From assembly GCF_029581575.1 (NCBI RefSeq), contig NZ_CP089975.1:1116001-1180000 (forward strand): a DNA stretch of 64,000 nucleotides. The letters are read 5' to 3'. Position numbers and translations under genes: made by a program. The notes under the pieces are model-generated. The model had not been told where the DNA came from and ran no database searches. It saw only the letters and a program-made list of their open reading frames with translations. The first letter of the stretch is position 1. The number at the start of each line of letters is the position of its first letter. Origin of the DNA: Moraxella nasibovis (lineage in GTDB: Bacteria; Pseudomonadota; Gammaproteobacteria; Pseudomonadales; Moraxellaceae). Positions 7,765 to 16,964 of the stretch are shown here, piece by piece.

Positions 7765-8976
7765 TTAAGCAACCAATGGCATTTGATATTTACTGATTGG
7801 CTCTACATAGTCATCTGGCACTTGCTTATCAAAGTCAATGTGTATCAAACGCACAAATGGAATGACATTTGATGGCTCATTGTGTAGGTTTTGCAGATAG
7901 GCTTTTGATAGACCGCAGTCAATTAAAATTTTTAAATTTAAATGAAATGTAGATTTCGATGAATTTTGTTTTGTTTTCTCAAAACCATCATTCTTTAGAC
8001 GGATATAAAATTGATAAGCATTATTAGCCTTTGTGTAACTAACAACACCCTTTTTGTTTACGGTAAATAATTTGGATTTTAATAAGTCTAAAACTTTATC
8101 ATCATCATTTAATGTCATATTTTCACCTTGAAGAGCATTTAAAATTGGACTAAACGCAACGCCCCACATATTTTGCAGTAAGCCATATTGCGTCTTTTGT
8201 AGATGGATTAGCTCAAACAGATTACTTGGATAATTGTTCTTGGATAGATAAGTTTTACAAATACGAGCTTCAAAGCGTAATTTTGCATTGGCAAAGTCTT
8301 TGGCTTTAAATAAAGCATTTAACTTGGCTAATGCTTGATTATCTTTACCAGCTTGTTTTTGCAGTTGTTTAATTTGATTTTCTACCTCCTCGTATTTGCC
8401 GTAAACTTTACGCCCAATATATCGGCTGTTTTGTGTACCCCAGCGAACATAGTTATTATAGCGTAAGTTTTGGGCTTTGGCATGACCGCTTGAAATGTTC
8501 GCAAGATATTCAAGAACTGGTTTAACAAGATTTTGATGTGGCAGACTTGCCATGTAAGTAATGTCTAAATGCAGAACCTCGGTTTTAGCAAAGTCTAAAT
8601 ATGCACACAAATCAGGAAAGGCATCAATGAGCATACCAAGCATTTGCACCGCACCAAGTTCTATGCTTTCAAAGCCATAGACATTATGACCTTGTAGTAA
8701 TTTTAATGGACTGGCTTTTAATTCGACATACGGCAAACAATTTATACCTTTGTCGTAAAACTTTACAGCCATATCTGAATAATCAGAACCAAGCGTATCA
8801 TAAGGAGCATACAAGTCTTGTGCTTTAGGCTTGCCATCATCGCCCAGCGTAACCACCCTAGCCCCACAATTCAAACCCAGTTTAAGCAAGTCCCCTTCAA
8901 AATAAAAATTCCCCTGTCCACACTCGACAGCGTAGATAGGAAATACTGGGACGGCTAAACGAAGATGGTCAAGCAT
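7765..8976 (-). CDS. Rolling-circle replication initiator, gene II/X family, unit 2
   Basis: Identical 403-aa product to the unit 1 copy, same start choice (ATG, with an open but implausible extension to 9099). Absence of any substitution argues for recent amplification or ongoing homogenisation. Confidence 0.8.
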   Translation of the reverse strand: MLDHLRLAVPVFPIYAVECGQGNFYFEGDLLKLGLNCGARVVTLGDDGKPKAQDLYAPYDTLGSDYSDMAVKFYDKGINCLPYVELKASPLKLLQGHNVYGFESIELGAVQMLGMLIDAFPDLCAYLDFAKTEVLHLDITYMASLPHQNLVKPVLEYLANISSGHAKAQNLRYNNYVRWGTQNSRYIGRKVYGKYEEVENQIKQLQKQAGKDNQALAKLNALFKAKDFANAKLRFEARICKTYLSKNNYPSNLFELIHLQKTQYGLLQNMWGVAFSPILNALQGENMTLNDDDKVLDLLKSKLFTVNKKGVVSYTKANNAYQFYIRLKNDGFEKTKQNSSKSTFHLNLKILIDCGLSKAYLQNLHNEPSNVIPFVRLIHIDFDKQVPDDYVEPISKYQMPLVA

Positions 8977-9093
8977 TGAATTATAAAAGTAGAAAAGTAG
9001 AAATAAAGATAATTCTACAAAAATTACTTTTAGAAGTAAATAGATTTGGAAAAATAATTTATAATAATTACAAATCAAATTCAAGGCAAAATC

Positions 9094-9318
9094 ATGCAAT
9101 CTTTTAAATTAACTAAGGCAGAAGAAGAAGCCCTATATAAAAAATCCATTGCAGTTAATATTGAGCTTCTAAAATTCGGTAAAACACCCTTACCAGAATC
9201 AAAAATTTTACATGAGATATTAAAACAAACCCTACTGACTGGCGATGTAGAATTAACAAGAACGGGTGAAATTCGAGTATTAAGCCAAAATGAGATTTCC
9301 AGCAAATTTGACAATTAA
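9094..9318 (+). CDS. Small divergent protein, candidate regulator, unit 2 (orf74)
   Basis: Identical 74-aa product to the unit 1 copy, divergent from rep, with the same operator-like repeat between them (9024-9039). Confidence 0.7.
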   Translation: MQSFKLTKAEEEALYKKSIAVNIELLKFGKTPLPESKILHEILKQTLLTGDVELTRTGEIRVLSQNEISSKFDN

Positions 9319-9702
9319 GTGCAAAAATTCCTAAATTTAGGACTCAGGCACACCATTAGATAGCGGTGTGCGGTTTTTGTGTTCGCCAGCGTCGTTAGCA
9401 CCGCCCGCCCTGCTCACACAAAAACCGCCTTATTTGTAATTACAAAGTAAATATAAATAAACTACATTAAATTTGCAAAAAAATAAATCAAGCACAAACC
9501 CCAAAGCAAAGGCGGATTAAATTTGCCTTAATGGATTGGCATTTAATCCGCCTTGCTTGGGGTTGTGGTGTATAGTTATACATCGCATAATGCAGATTAT
9601 GCAGCCGCAAGCGGTAAAAATACCCCATGCTAAAAAAATGATAGCATGGGGCATTTTTAGCATAATCTTAACTTACATTATGCGAAGTATAACTAATCGG
9701 AT
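9319..9702. other. Structured noncoding region of unit 2
   Basis: A 384-base gene-free stretch repeating that of unit 1 (6827-7210). It has a terminator at 9348-9378, a 13-bp inverted repeat at 9370-9428, a long hairpin at 9493-9567 and an attP-like hairpin at 9574-9694. Confidence 0.7.
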
Positions 9703-9912
9703 TTATGAATAAATCAAATCTTGAATATCTTTACCGCTAAAATCTTCCAAGCCAAATTCATCACAATTTACCACCAAATCACATTCTTGATTTTGATAAA
9801 CAGTAAAACCAATAACCTTGCCTGTGATTTGTTGTTTGCCGAGCTCGCAAACTGTATTAAATTGAACATTCTTACCTAGTAAAGCATTTAATTGATTTAA
9901 TGTGAAATTCAT
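9703..9912 (-). CDS. Small acidic protein of the satellite, unit 3 (orf69)
   Basis: Identical to the unit 1 and 2 copies. Function unknown. Confidence 0.75.
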   Translation of the reverse strand: MNFTLNQLNALLGKNVQFNTVCELGKQQITGKVIGFTVYQNQECDLVVNCDEFGLEDFSGKDIQDLIYS

Positions 9913-10208
9913 GATTTAACTTCCTTTTTGTTAAATTGAATCTCTTTAATGACAAAGCTAGCTGTTTTGCCATTACTTTCAAACAAGCCCTTACAACTGG
10001 CTTGATATACTTGACCTGGCTGGATAAAGCCAAACTCATCAATGTAATTGCTTGGTTTGTCATACTTAAAAGATTGACCAACCGAGCCATAACCACCTTT
10101 ATTGTCAGCTAATGCAATGATTTTAATGTGATTGTAAACCGTGCCATCATCAGCCGTAAAATTCAAAGCAGACGCACCAATAACATTTACATCCATAGAC
10201 ACAAGCAT
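9909..10208 (-). CDS. Putative phage ssDNA-binding protein, unit 3
   Basis: Identical 99-aa product to the other units, with the same AAGGAG site and four-base overlap with orf69. Confidence 0.65.
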   Translation of the reverse strand: MLVSMDVNVIGASALNFTADDGTVYNHIKIIALADNKGGYGSVGQSFKYDKPSNYIDEFGFIQPGQVYQASCKGLFESNGKTASFVIKEIQFNKKEVKS

Positions 10209-10256
10209 GATTTCAACTCCTTATTGAATAATGAAATATTTTTCACTCAGGCACGA

Positions 10257-11468
10257 TTAAGCAACCAATGGCATTTGATATTTACTGATTGGCTCTACAT
10301 AGTCATCTGGCACTTGCTTATCAAAGTCAATGTGTATCAAACGCACAAATGGAATGACATTTGATGGCTCATTGTGTAGGTTTTGCAGATAGGCTTTTGA
10401 TAGACCGCAGTCAATTAAAATTTTTAAATTTAAATGAAATGTAGATTTCGATGAATTTTGTTTTGTTTTCTCAAAACCATCATTCTTTAGACGGATATAA
10501 AATTGATAAGCATTATTAGCCTTTGTGTAACTAACAACACCCTTTTTGTTTACGGTAAATAATTTGGATTTTAATAAGTCTAAAACTTTATCATCATCAT
10601 TTAATGTCATATTTTCACCTTGAAGAGCATTTAAAATTGGACTAAACGCAACGCCCCACATATTTTGCAGTAAGCCATATTGCGTCTTTTGTAGATGGAT
10701 TAGCTCAAACAGATTACTTGGATAATTGTTCTTGGATAGATAAGTTTTACAAATACGAGCTTCAAAGCGTAATTTTGCATTGGCAAAGTCTTTGGCTTTA
10801 AATAAAGCATTTAACTTGGCTAATGCTTGATTATCTTTACCAGCTTGTTTTTGCAGTTGTTTAATTTGATTTTCTACCTCCTCGTATTTGCCGTAAACTT
10901 TACGCCCAATATATCGGCTGTTTTGTGTACCCCAGCGAACATAGTTATTATAGCGTAAGTTTTGGGCTTTGGCATGACCGCTTGAAATGTTCGCAAGATA
11001 TTCAAGAACTGGTTTAACAAGATTTTGATGTGGCAGACTTGCCATGTAAGTAATGTCTAAATGCAGAACCTCGGTTTTAGCAAAGTCTAAATATGCACAC
11101 AAATCAGGAAAGGCATCAATGAGCATACCAAGCATTTGCACCGCACCAAGTTCTATGCTTTCAAAGCCATAGACATTATGACCTTGTAGTAATTTTAATG
11201 GACTGGCTTTTAATTCGACATACGGCAAACAATTTATACCTTTGTCGTAAAACTTTACAGCCATATCTGAATAATCAGAACCAAGCGTATCATAAGGAGC
11301 ATACAAGTCTTGTGCTTTAGGCTTGCCATCATCGCCCAGCGTAACCACCCTAGCCCCACAATTCAAACCCAGTTTAAGCAAGTCCCCTTCAAAATAAAAA
11401 TTCCCCTGTCCACACTCGACAGCGTAGATAGGAAATACTGGGACGGCTAAACGAAGATGGTCAAGCAT
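10257..11468 (-). CDS. Rolling-circle replication initiator, gene II/X family, unit 3
   Basis: Identical 403-aa product to the other units, with the same start choice. Being undamaged in all three copies, rep is probably functional. Confidence 0.8.
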   Translation of the reverse strand: MLDHLRLAVPVFPIYAVECGQGNFYFEGDLLKLGLNCGARVVTLGDDGKPKAQDLYAPYDTLGSDYSDMAVKFYDKGINCLPYVELKASPLKLLQGHNVYGFESIELGAVQMLGMLIDAFPDLCAYLDFAKTEVLHLDITYMASLPHQNLVKPVLEYLANISSGHAKAQNLRYNNYVRWGTQNSRYIGRKVYGKYEEVENQIKQLQKQAGKDNQALAKLNALFKAKDFANAKLRFEARICKTYLSKNNYPSNLFELIHLQKTQYGLLQNMWGVAFSPILNALQGENMTLNDDDKVLDLLKSKLFTVNKKGVVSYTKANNAYQFYIRLKNDGFEKTKQNSSKSTFHLNLKILIDCGLSKAYLQNLHNEPSNVIPFVRLIHIDFDKQVPDDYVEPISKYQMPLVA

Positions 11469-11585
11469 TGAATTATAAAAGTAGAAAAGTAGAAATAAAG
11501 ATAATTCTACAAAAATTACTTTTAGAAGTAAATAGATTTGGAAAAATAATTTATAATAATTACAAATCAAATTCAAGGCAAAATC

Positions 11586-11810
11586 ATGCAATCTTTTAAA
11601 TTAACTAAGGCAGAAGAAGAAGCCCTATATAAAAAATCCATTGCAGTTAATATTGAGCTTCTAAAATTCGGTAAAACACCCTTACCAGAATCAAAAATTT
11701 TACATGAGATATTAAAACAAACCCTACTGACTGGCGATGTAGAATTAACAAGAACGGGTGAAATTCGAGTATTAAGCCAAAATGAGATTTCCAGCAAATT
11801 TGACAATTAA
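11586..11810 (+). CDS. Small divergent protein, candidate regulator, unit 3 (orf74)
   Basis: Identical 74-aa product to the other units. Confidence 0.7.
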   Translation: MQSFKLTKAEEEALYKKSIAVNIELLKFGKTPLPESKILHEILKQTLLTGDVELTRTGEIRVLSQNEISSKFDN

Positions 11811-12194
11811 GTGCAAAAATTCCTAAATTTAGGACTCAGGCACACCATTAGATAGCGGTGTGCGGTTTTTGTGTTCGCCAGCGTCGTTAGCACCGCCCGC
11901 CCTGCTCACACAAAAACCGCCTTATTTGTAATTACAAAGTAAATATAAATAAACTACATTAAATTTGCAAAAAAATAAATCAAGCACAAACCCCAAAGCA
12001 AAGGCGGATTAAATTTGCCTTAATGGATTGGCATTTAATCCGCCTTGCTTGGGGTTGTGGTGTATAGTTATACATCGCATAATGCAGATTATGCAGCCGC
12101 AAGCGGTAAAAATACCCCATGCTAAAAAAATGATAGCATGGGGCATTTTTAGCATAATCTTAACTTACATTATGCGAAGTATAACTAATCGGAT
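11811..12194. other. Structured noncoding region of unit 3
   Basis: A 384-base gene-free stretch identical in layout to units 1 and 2. It has a terminator at 11840-11870, an inverted repeat at 11862-11920, a long hairpin at 11985-12059 and an attP-like hairpin at 12066-12186. It joins the array to the diverged fourth copy. Confidence 0.7.
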
Positions 12195-12404
12195 TTATGA
12201 ATAAATCAAATCTTGAATATCTTTACCGCTAAAATCTTCCAAGCCAAATTCATCACAATTTACCACCAAATCACATTCTTGATTTTGATAAACAGTAAAA
12301 CCAATAACCTTGCCTGTGATTTGCTGTTTACCAAGCTCGCAAACTGTATTAAAACAAACTCTTTTGCCTAATAATGAATTAAGCTGGTTTAATGTGAATT
12401 TCAT
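12195..12404 (-). CDS. Diverged orf69 of a truncated fourth satellite copy
   Basis: A 69-aa homologue of orf69. Its C-terminal part (plus-strand bases up to about 12323) is identical to the array copies. The N-terminal part differs at about 18 of 89 bases but at only four residues (K2, S10, R15, C17), so synonymous changes dominate. The abrupt change from perfect identity to divergence marks a recombination junction between the recent array and an older related element. Upstream only the last codons of its ssb-like partner survive. Confidence 0.65.
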   Translation of the reverse strand: MKFTLNQLNSLLGKRVCFNTVCELGKQQITGKVIGFTVYQNQECDLVVNCDEFGLEDFSGKDIQDLIYS

Positions 12405-12467
12405 TTCTTACCGTCCTTGTTGATGAATTCAATTTCTTTGATGACAAAGCTGGCGGTTTTGTTGCTT
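12401..12467 (-). pseudogene. 3' remnant of a diverged ssb-like gene
   Basis: On the minus strand about 22 codons read SNKTASFVIKEIEFINKDG and end in a TGA that overlaps the ATG of the diverged orf69. They match the last residues of the array's ssb-like protein. Similarity stops near 12470; the rest of this older copy is deleted. Confidence 0.7.
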
Positions 12468-12571
12468 GAACAAGTTATCTAACATTGTTCATTTGCGCCT
12501 GTCGCACTGTCATTTTTCGTGCCGATAATCTAAAATCAAAAATCGCTTGTTTTTGTATTTTAAGCAAACAA

Positions 12572-12605
12572 AAAACCCTTAAAATTTGATGTTTTCAAGG
12601 GTTTT
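12572..12605. terminator. Bidirectional terminator-like hairpin right of the array
   Basis: AAAACCCTT (12572-12580) pairs with AAGGGTTTT (12597-12605), with an A-run on the left and T-rich sequence on the right. Confidence 0.6.
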
Positions 12606-12671
12606 GTAGGCGTGTTAATAGTAAAGCGTTATTATTTGATTGTTTTAAATTGATTATTATAATAAAAAACA

Positions 12672-12701
12672 AAAGACTTACAACAAATGCTGTAAGTCTT
12701 T
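12672..12701 (-). terminator. Terminator of tRNA-Leu
   Basis: AAAGACTTACA pairs perfectly with TGTAAGTCTTT (11 bp, 8-base loop). It is followed on the minus strand by a T-rich tract and lies 8 bases after the tRNA 3' end. Confidence 0.85.
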
Positions 12702-12709
12702 GATTTTAT

Positions 12710-12796
12710 TGGTACCAGTGGTCGGACTCGAACCGACACGCTTTTAAGGGCAACGGATTTTGAATCCGTCGTGTCTACCAATTTCACCACACTGGC
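12710..12796 (-). tRNA. tRNA-Leu (anticodon CAA)
   Basis: On the minus strand the 87-base gene begins GCCAGTG, pairing with CACTGGT before discriminator A and an encoded CCA. The anticodon stem ACGGA/TCCGT encloses the loop TTCAAAA, giving anticodon CAA (reads UUG). A long variable arm and a GGTTCGAGTCC T-arm confirm a class II leucine tRNA. Confidence 0.96.
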
Positions 12797-12829
12797 ATGA
12801 GTGGTTAAGCTGATTGCTTATGGATGCGT

Positions 12830-12857
12830 ATTATATAGGATTTTTAAGATTCGTCAA
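12830..12857 (-). promoter_or_regulatory. Sigma-70 promoter of tRNA-Leu
   Basis: On the minus strand, TTGACG (12857-12852), a 16-base spacer and TATAAT (12835-12830) lie about 35 bases upstream of the tRNA. Both hexamers are near consensus, as expected for a stable-RNA promoter. Confidence 0.85.
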
Positions 12858-12925
12858 GCCTTTTTTGCAAAAAAATACTCAAATTTTTATAAATATTTGC
12901 AAATAATGCTCGCTTGGCTGACAGC

Positions 12926-13438
12926 TCACTGATTTTGGGGGCGAATATTCACTTCAAGCACATAGTTCATGATGTTTGGCTTGCGCTCCAAGCTGTCATA
13001 TTCCAAGCGAATGACATGACGACCACTCGCCACCACCACATAATCACCATTGGCAAAATTATGGTAATAAGGAATGTCCAGATACGGCTTCATGCGAGAA
13101 TCCGAGACCGACACACTCACCACCTCGCCGACATTTGGATAGATGAAATAGTCACAAGCATTGCCCAAAATTTGCTCTTGACGAGAAACAGAAGTCCTGT
13201 CGATGCGTTTTTGTACAAGCTTTGGACATTCGTCTTGCGCACTGATGCGACCTTGCACCAAAGCGGCTTGGTCGCTCTTCTCGCCAGCCAAGTGCTTGCT
13301 TTCTATGGATTGTGCTGGCGGCACTGTGTCATCACAGCCGGTAAGGCAGGCAAAAACACCAAACGCCAAAAGACAGCCAAGCCACCTTGGTTGAAGATGG
13401 TTGCACCAAGAGTGTGTCGCATTCATTCCGTCATGCAT
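12926..13438 (-). CDS. Putative lipoprotein of unknown function
   Basis: A 170-aa protein (a start at residue 6 is equally possible) with a hydrophobic segment CLLAFGVFACLTGC that ends in an LTGC lipobox, so it is probably a lipoprotein cleaved before Cys35. The mature part has a cysteine pair (ECPKL, NACDYF) and a strand-rich C-terminus with DIPYYHNFANGDYVVVASG. I do not recognise the family. The neighbouring gene at 13475 also encodes a lipoprotein and points the same way, 36 bases upstream, so the two may form an operon. Confidence 0.65.
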   Translation of the reverse strand: MHDGMNATHSWCNHLQPRWLGCLLAFGVFACLTGCDDTVPPAQSIESKHLAGEKSDQAALVQGRISAQDECPKLVQKRIDRTSVSRQEQILGNACDYFIYPNVGEVVSVSVSDSRMKPYLDIPYYHNFANGDYVVVASGRHVIRLEYDSLERKPNIMNYVLEVNIRPQNQ

Positions 13439-13474
13439 TGTGTGATGCCCTATTGTCTCAAACGCCCTACCGAC

Positions 13475-13849
13475 TTACGCGCCTTGCAAGAATTCACTGA
13501 CGCACGCATTTAAAGTCTTGGCGACCGCCGTACCGACAATCTGCGTGCGTGCGGCAGGGTCAAGCGCTGCTTGTCCAAGCTCGGTGAGTGTGACGCTCTG
13601 CGGGGCTTTTTCGCTCACGCAGCCACAGGCTTTGTTTTCAAGAGCGGTTTTCTGCTCGCTCGTCATGAATAGTGATGCCGTCTTGTAAATCTGGTTGGCA
13701 TTCAGCTCGCTGCGGCACCGTGCGTCCACCGCTGTTTTAAAAATATTCATGCCAATGCCGCTTGCTGAACCTGCCGCTGTCTGCACATCACTCGTGGCAC
13801 AGCCTGACAACGCCAGCGCCGACACCACAATCATACCAAACTTTTTCAT
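13475..13849 (-). CDS. Putative lipoprotein of unknown function
   Basis: A 124-aa protein with a short basic start, hydrophobic core and lipobox LSGC (Cys17), thus a likely lipoprotein. The mature part is helical, with cysteines at CRSEL, KACGCVSE and NACVSEF that could form disulfides in the periplasm. Family not recognised. First gene of a likely two-lipoprotein transcription unit. Confidence 0.7.
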   Translation of the reverse strand: MKKFGMIVVSALALSGCATSDVQTAAGSASGIGMNIFKTAVDARCRSELNANQIYKTASLFMTSEQKTALENKACGCVSEKAPQSVTLTELGQAALDPAARTQIVGTAVAKTLNACVSEFLQGA

Positions 13850-13957
13850 GATTACTCCATTTAAAATATGTTTTGTTTAAAAATCAAATCAAGCTTTACT
13901 TAAAACCATGCACAAAACCATCGCCCTGCCAAACCAGTCAAAGCACCCTTCAATGCT

Positions 13958-14425
13958 TCAAACATCAATGATGTCGGCAAATTTCGCCCCAAGCACTGCT
14001 GCCAAATCATCAGGAATTATGCCCACATCCAGCCCACGCCTACCACCACTGACATATATTTTTGGCAGGGTTTGAGCGGTGGCGCTAATGACGGTCGGTA
14101 GGCGTTTCTTTTGCCCAAGCGGACTGATTCCGCCCACTAAATAACCCGTGATACGCTCGGCACTTGCCATGTCCGCCATTCTTAACTTTTTAACGCCCAC
14201 CGCTTTGGCAAATTTACCCAAATTAAGCTGATACGCCACAGGCAACACCGCCACAAAGTAGTTTTTGCCATCGGTTGCAAGCAGGGTTTTGAAAACTTCT
14301 TGGTCGGTTAGACCAAGTTTTGCCACTGCTTCATCGCCAAAATTGGTGCAATTTGGATCATGGTCGTATTCGTGAATGCTAAAATCCACTTTTTGCTTTT
14401 TTAATAAAGTAATGGCTGGCGTCAT
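13958..14425 (-). CDS. ybaK: Cys-tRNA(Pro)/Cys-tRNA(Cys) deacylase, YbaK/EbsC family
   Basis: A 155-aa single-domain editing enzyme that hydrolyses misacylated Cys-tRNA(Pro) in the cytosol. Landmarks are [12 protein letters not shown] near the start, [21 protein letters not shown] with the conserved lysine, a [27 protein letters not shown] segment (the GGxxPxG motif), and GRRGLDVGI near the end. Length equals the family norm. It lies 33 bases after aroC on the same strand, so it is probably co-transcribed with aroC. Confidence 0.88.
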   Translation of the reverse strand: MTPAITLLKKQKVDFSIHEYDHDPNCTNFGDEAVAKLGLTDQEVFKTLLATDGKNYFVAVLPVAYQLNLGKFAKAVGVKKLRMADMASAERITGYLVGGISPLGQKKRLPTVISATAQTLPKIYVSGGRRGLDVGIIPDDLAAVLGAKFADIIDV

Positions 14426-14458
14426 AACTCACTCAAATTGGCTACTTATTCAATCGAC

Positions 14459-15547
14459 TTACTCAATCGGCTTTAACGGCTGAACCACATCGGCATTTTG
14501 TCCACGATGACGCAGATAATGATCAAGCAGCACAATCGCCAGCATACTCTCGGCAATCGGCACGGCACGCACGCCCACGCACGGATCATGGCGACCTTTG
14601 GTGATGACATCGGTAGCATTGCCATTTAGGTCAATGGTTTTACCTGCCGTGGTGATGCTTGCGGTGGGTTTTAGGGCGATGGCAACCTTAATGGTCTGAC
14701 CGCTACTAATCCCGCCCAAAATGCCGCCTGCGTGATTGGCGGTAAAGCCCTCTGGTGTCAATTCATCTCGGCTTTCATGACCGAACTGCTCGGCAACAGC
14801 AAAACCGTCGCCAATTTCCACGCCTTTGACTGCATTGATACTCATCATCGCATGGGCAATGTCCGCATCAAGACGATCAAACACAGGCTCGCCAAGCCCC
14901 ACAGGGACATTTTCGGCAAAAATTTCAAGCCTTGCCCCACAGCTGGTGCCATTTTCACGCAAACTGGTTACCAATTTTTCAAAACGGGGAATGGCATCGC
15001 TATCGCCACAGAAAAACGGATTTTCACCCACGATAGACCAGTCCAATTTTTCGGATTTTTCATTGCCAATCTGGGTAACACAGCCTTTGATGACAATGCC
15101 TAGGCGTTCTTTTAGGTATTTTTTGGCAATTGCCCCTGCCGCCACACGCATTGCCGTTTCTCGTGCTGATGAACGCCCACCACCACGATAATCACGAAAA
15201 CCATACTTCATCGTATAAGTGTAGTCGGCGTGATTGGGGCGAAAAGTCGTGGCGATGTTGCCGTAGTCTTTGGATTTTTGGTCGGTGTTGCGGATAAGTA
15301 GTCCGATTGGCGTGCCAGTCGTCCGCCCTTCAAACACACCAGAGATGATTTCTACCTTATCCTCTTCTTTGCGTTGGGTGGCAAATTTGCTCGTACCAGG
15401 TTTACGGCGATCCAATTCAATTTGCAAATCTTCTTCACATAGGGGCAAATTGGGCGGCACACCGTCCACAATCGCCATCAAACCCACGCCGTGCGACTCG
15501 CCACAGGTGGTTACGCTAAAAAGCTGTCCTATTGTATTGCCTGACAT
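14459..15547 (-). CDS. aroC: Chorismate synthase
   Basis: The last enzyme of the shikimate pathway converts EPSP to chorismate using reduced FMN. The 362-aa protein shows all family signatures: [17 protein letters not shown] near the N-terminus, [34 protein letters not shown] in the middle, and [16 protein letters not shown] near the C-terminus. Length is normal. It has no close upstream neighbour on its strand; the ybaK-like gene follows after 33 bases. Confidence 0.97.
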   Translation of the reverse strand: MSGNTIGQLFSVTTCGESHGVGLMAIVDGVPPNLPLCEEDLQIELDRRKPGTSKFATQRKEEDKVEIISGVFEGRTTGTPIGLLIRNTDQKSKDYGNIATTFRPNHADYTYTMKYGFRDYRGGGRSSARETAMRVAAGAIAKKYLKERLGIVIKGCVTQIGNEKSEKLDWSIVGENPFFCGDSDAIPRFEKLVTSLRENGTSCGARLEIFAENVPVGLGEPVFDRLDADIAHAMMSINAVKGVEIGDGFAVAEQFGHESRDELTPEGFTANHAGGILGGISSGQTIKVAIALKPTASITTAGKTIDLNGNATDVITKGRHDPCVGVRAVPIAESMLAIVLLDHYLRHRGQNADVVQPLKPIE

Positions 15548-15655
15548 TGTTGATTCCTTTTTTATGGGTGTTTATGGGTGAGAGTGTTTGTGGTTTTTTA
15601 ATTTACATTTGGTAACCTAAATTTGGTCATTTGGGTTTTGCAGCTTAGGTTTAAA

Positions 15656-16780
15656 TTAAGATTTTACATACTGCTCAAACAACTCTCTATATTCCACCAG
15701 CTCCTCACGGTTGATGGCAAAAATTCCATGACCACCCTTTTCAAATTTTAGCCAATTAAATTGAATCGACGGATACGCCTGACGCAAGTGCCACTCACTG
15801 TTGCCCACCTCGCAGACCAAAAGACCATCTCGGGTCAGATAATCAGGCGCTTCATAAAGAATTTTGTGCACTAAGTCCAAGCCATCTTGACCCGCTGCTA
15901 GCGCAAGTTCTGGCTCGTGCAAAAACTCAGGCGGCAAATCTGCCATGTCCTCAGCATCGACATAAGGCGGATTGGTGACGATGAGTTCGTACTGATTTTC
16001 CATCGGCAATTTGTCAAACAAGTCGCTTTCAAGCAAATTCACCTGATGCTCTAAGTCATGATATTCCACATTCGTCCAAGCCACCTCTAAGGCGTCTTTT
16101 GAAATGTCGGTGGCGTCCACATTGGCATCAGGAAATGCCTTAGCAAGCGCAATGGCAATGCAGCCTGAGCCTGTGCACAGGTCAAGCACTCGCTCAGGGT
16201 GTGCCAGCTGACGCTCCTCCAAGCCATGCTCAAAAAACTTGGCTTTTTTGGTGTCCTCCACATCAAAATACGGGAAAAACTGCTTGTTAATCAGCTCGGC
16301 AATCGGCGAACGGGGAATCAACACTCGCTCGTCCACATAAAACGGCAAATTGCAAAAATAAGCCAAATTGATGAGATAGCTCAAAGGCTTGCGTTGTACG
16401 ATGCGGTTGCCAAGCAGCTCCAAGACCGCCGATTTTTCAAGGTCGGTCAGGCGACAATCCAAAATCTCAGGATTTGCAGACCAATCAAGATTTAAGGTAT
16501 GCAGCACGATGGCGGCACTTTCGGCGAATTCATCGGTCGTGCCCTGCGCCACCACGACATCATATTCACGCAGCTTACTGACACAAAAACGGATAAAATC
16601 ACGAATGGTGCGCAGACTTTCTGCCGCCTCATTAAGCTCGGCATACAGCTTGGCACTTTGCGCCTCGTTCAATTTGCCATCATCAGAAAATTGGGCAAAA
16701 TCTTCATGAAATTCGGTAAAGTCGCTCAAATTCTCAGGAAGGTTTTGAAAATCAGCGGTAAAATGAGTGGAGTCAGACAT
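15656..16780 (-). CDS. prmB: Ribosomal protein uL3 glutamine methyltransferase
   Basis: Class I SAM-dependent methyltransferase that methylates a glutamine of ribosomal protein L3. It has the SAM loop VLDLCTGSGCIAIALA and the catalytic NPPY motif at residues 270-273 within IVTNPPYVDAEDM. The D-DLPPEFLHEPELAL segment after NPPY is typical of PrmB rather than PrmC. At 374 aa it is longer than usual (about 310) owing to an acidic N-terminal extension of some 55 residues; a later start is possible but no other ATG with a better site is evident. Confidence 0.92.
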   Translation of the reverse strand: MSDSTHFTADFQNLPENLSDFTEFHEDFAQFSDDGKLNEAQSAKLYAELNEAAESLRTIRDFIRFCVSKLREYDVVVAQGTTDEFAESAAIVLHTLNLDWSANPEILDCRLTDLEKSAVLELLGNRIVQRKPLSYLINLAYFCNLPFYVDERVLIPRSPIAELINKQFFPYFDVEDTKKAKFFEHGLEERQLAHPERVLDLCTGSGCIAIALAKAFPDANVDATDISKDALEVAWTNVEYHDLEHQVNLLESDLFDKLPMENQYELIVTNPPYVDAEDMADLPPEFLHEPELALAAGQDGLDLVHKILYEAPDYLTRDGLLVCEVGNSEWHLRQAYPSIQFNWLKFEKGGHGIFAINREELVEYRELFEQYVKS

Positions 16781-16964
16781 GGTGCGCTCAATAAAAATCA
16801 GAATAAAACCATCATTATAATGAAAATTTGGTTTTTTTTAAACCTTATTTATGCGATATTTGTGCGATTTTTTGCCTTGTCGCCCTGCTTTTTTCCTTTA
16901 AAATGGTTTTTTGGACAAAAAATTGTTAAAATGGTGGGCATTTATTTTAATATTGAGAATACTC

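Larger units (their letters stand above)
7186..9677. repeat. Satellite unit 2 (2492 bp)
   Basis: Second direct repeat, identical to unit 1 wherever I compared the sequences. It begins at the XerC arm TTATGCGAAGT preceded by the phage-type centre instead of the dif centre. Confidence 0.95.
4694..12169. mobile_element. Tandem array of three identical 2492-bp Xer-integrated inovirus-like satellite units
   Basis: Three head-to-tail copies start at 4694, 7186 and 9678, each with the XerC arm of dif. Gene positions recur with a period of exactly 2492 and the predicted proteins are identical in all three copies. Each unit carries an II/X-type replication initiator, an ssDNA-binding-like protein, two small proteins, long hairpins and a folded attachment-site hairpin. 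There is no transposase, integrase, coat, pI/Zot or secretin gene. This suggests a circular element of about 2.5 kb that relies on the host Xer recombinases for integration and on a helper phage for packaging. A diverged partial fourth copy follows to about 12470. Confidence 0.85.
9678..12169. repeat. Satellite unit 3 (2492 bp)
   Basis: Third direct repeat, identical to units 1 and 2 wherever compared. It is followed by a truncated copy that starts identical and then diverges after about position 12323. Confidence 0.95.
12405..12709. other. Right flank of the satellite array
   Basis: Apart from the ssb-like remnant (to about 12467) this 305-base stretch has no gene. It holds a bidirectional terminator-like hairpin at 12572-12605 and the tRNA terminator at 12672-12701. 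No second complete dif site is visible here. Confidence 0.6.

Noticed and set aside
4694-12169. CRISPR array or composite transposon
   Set aside because: The repeats are 2.5 kb gene-bearing units with no spacers, cas gene, transposase or insertion-sequence ends.
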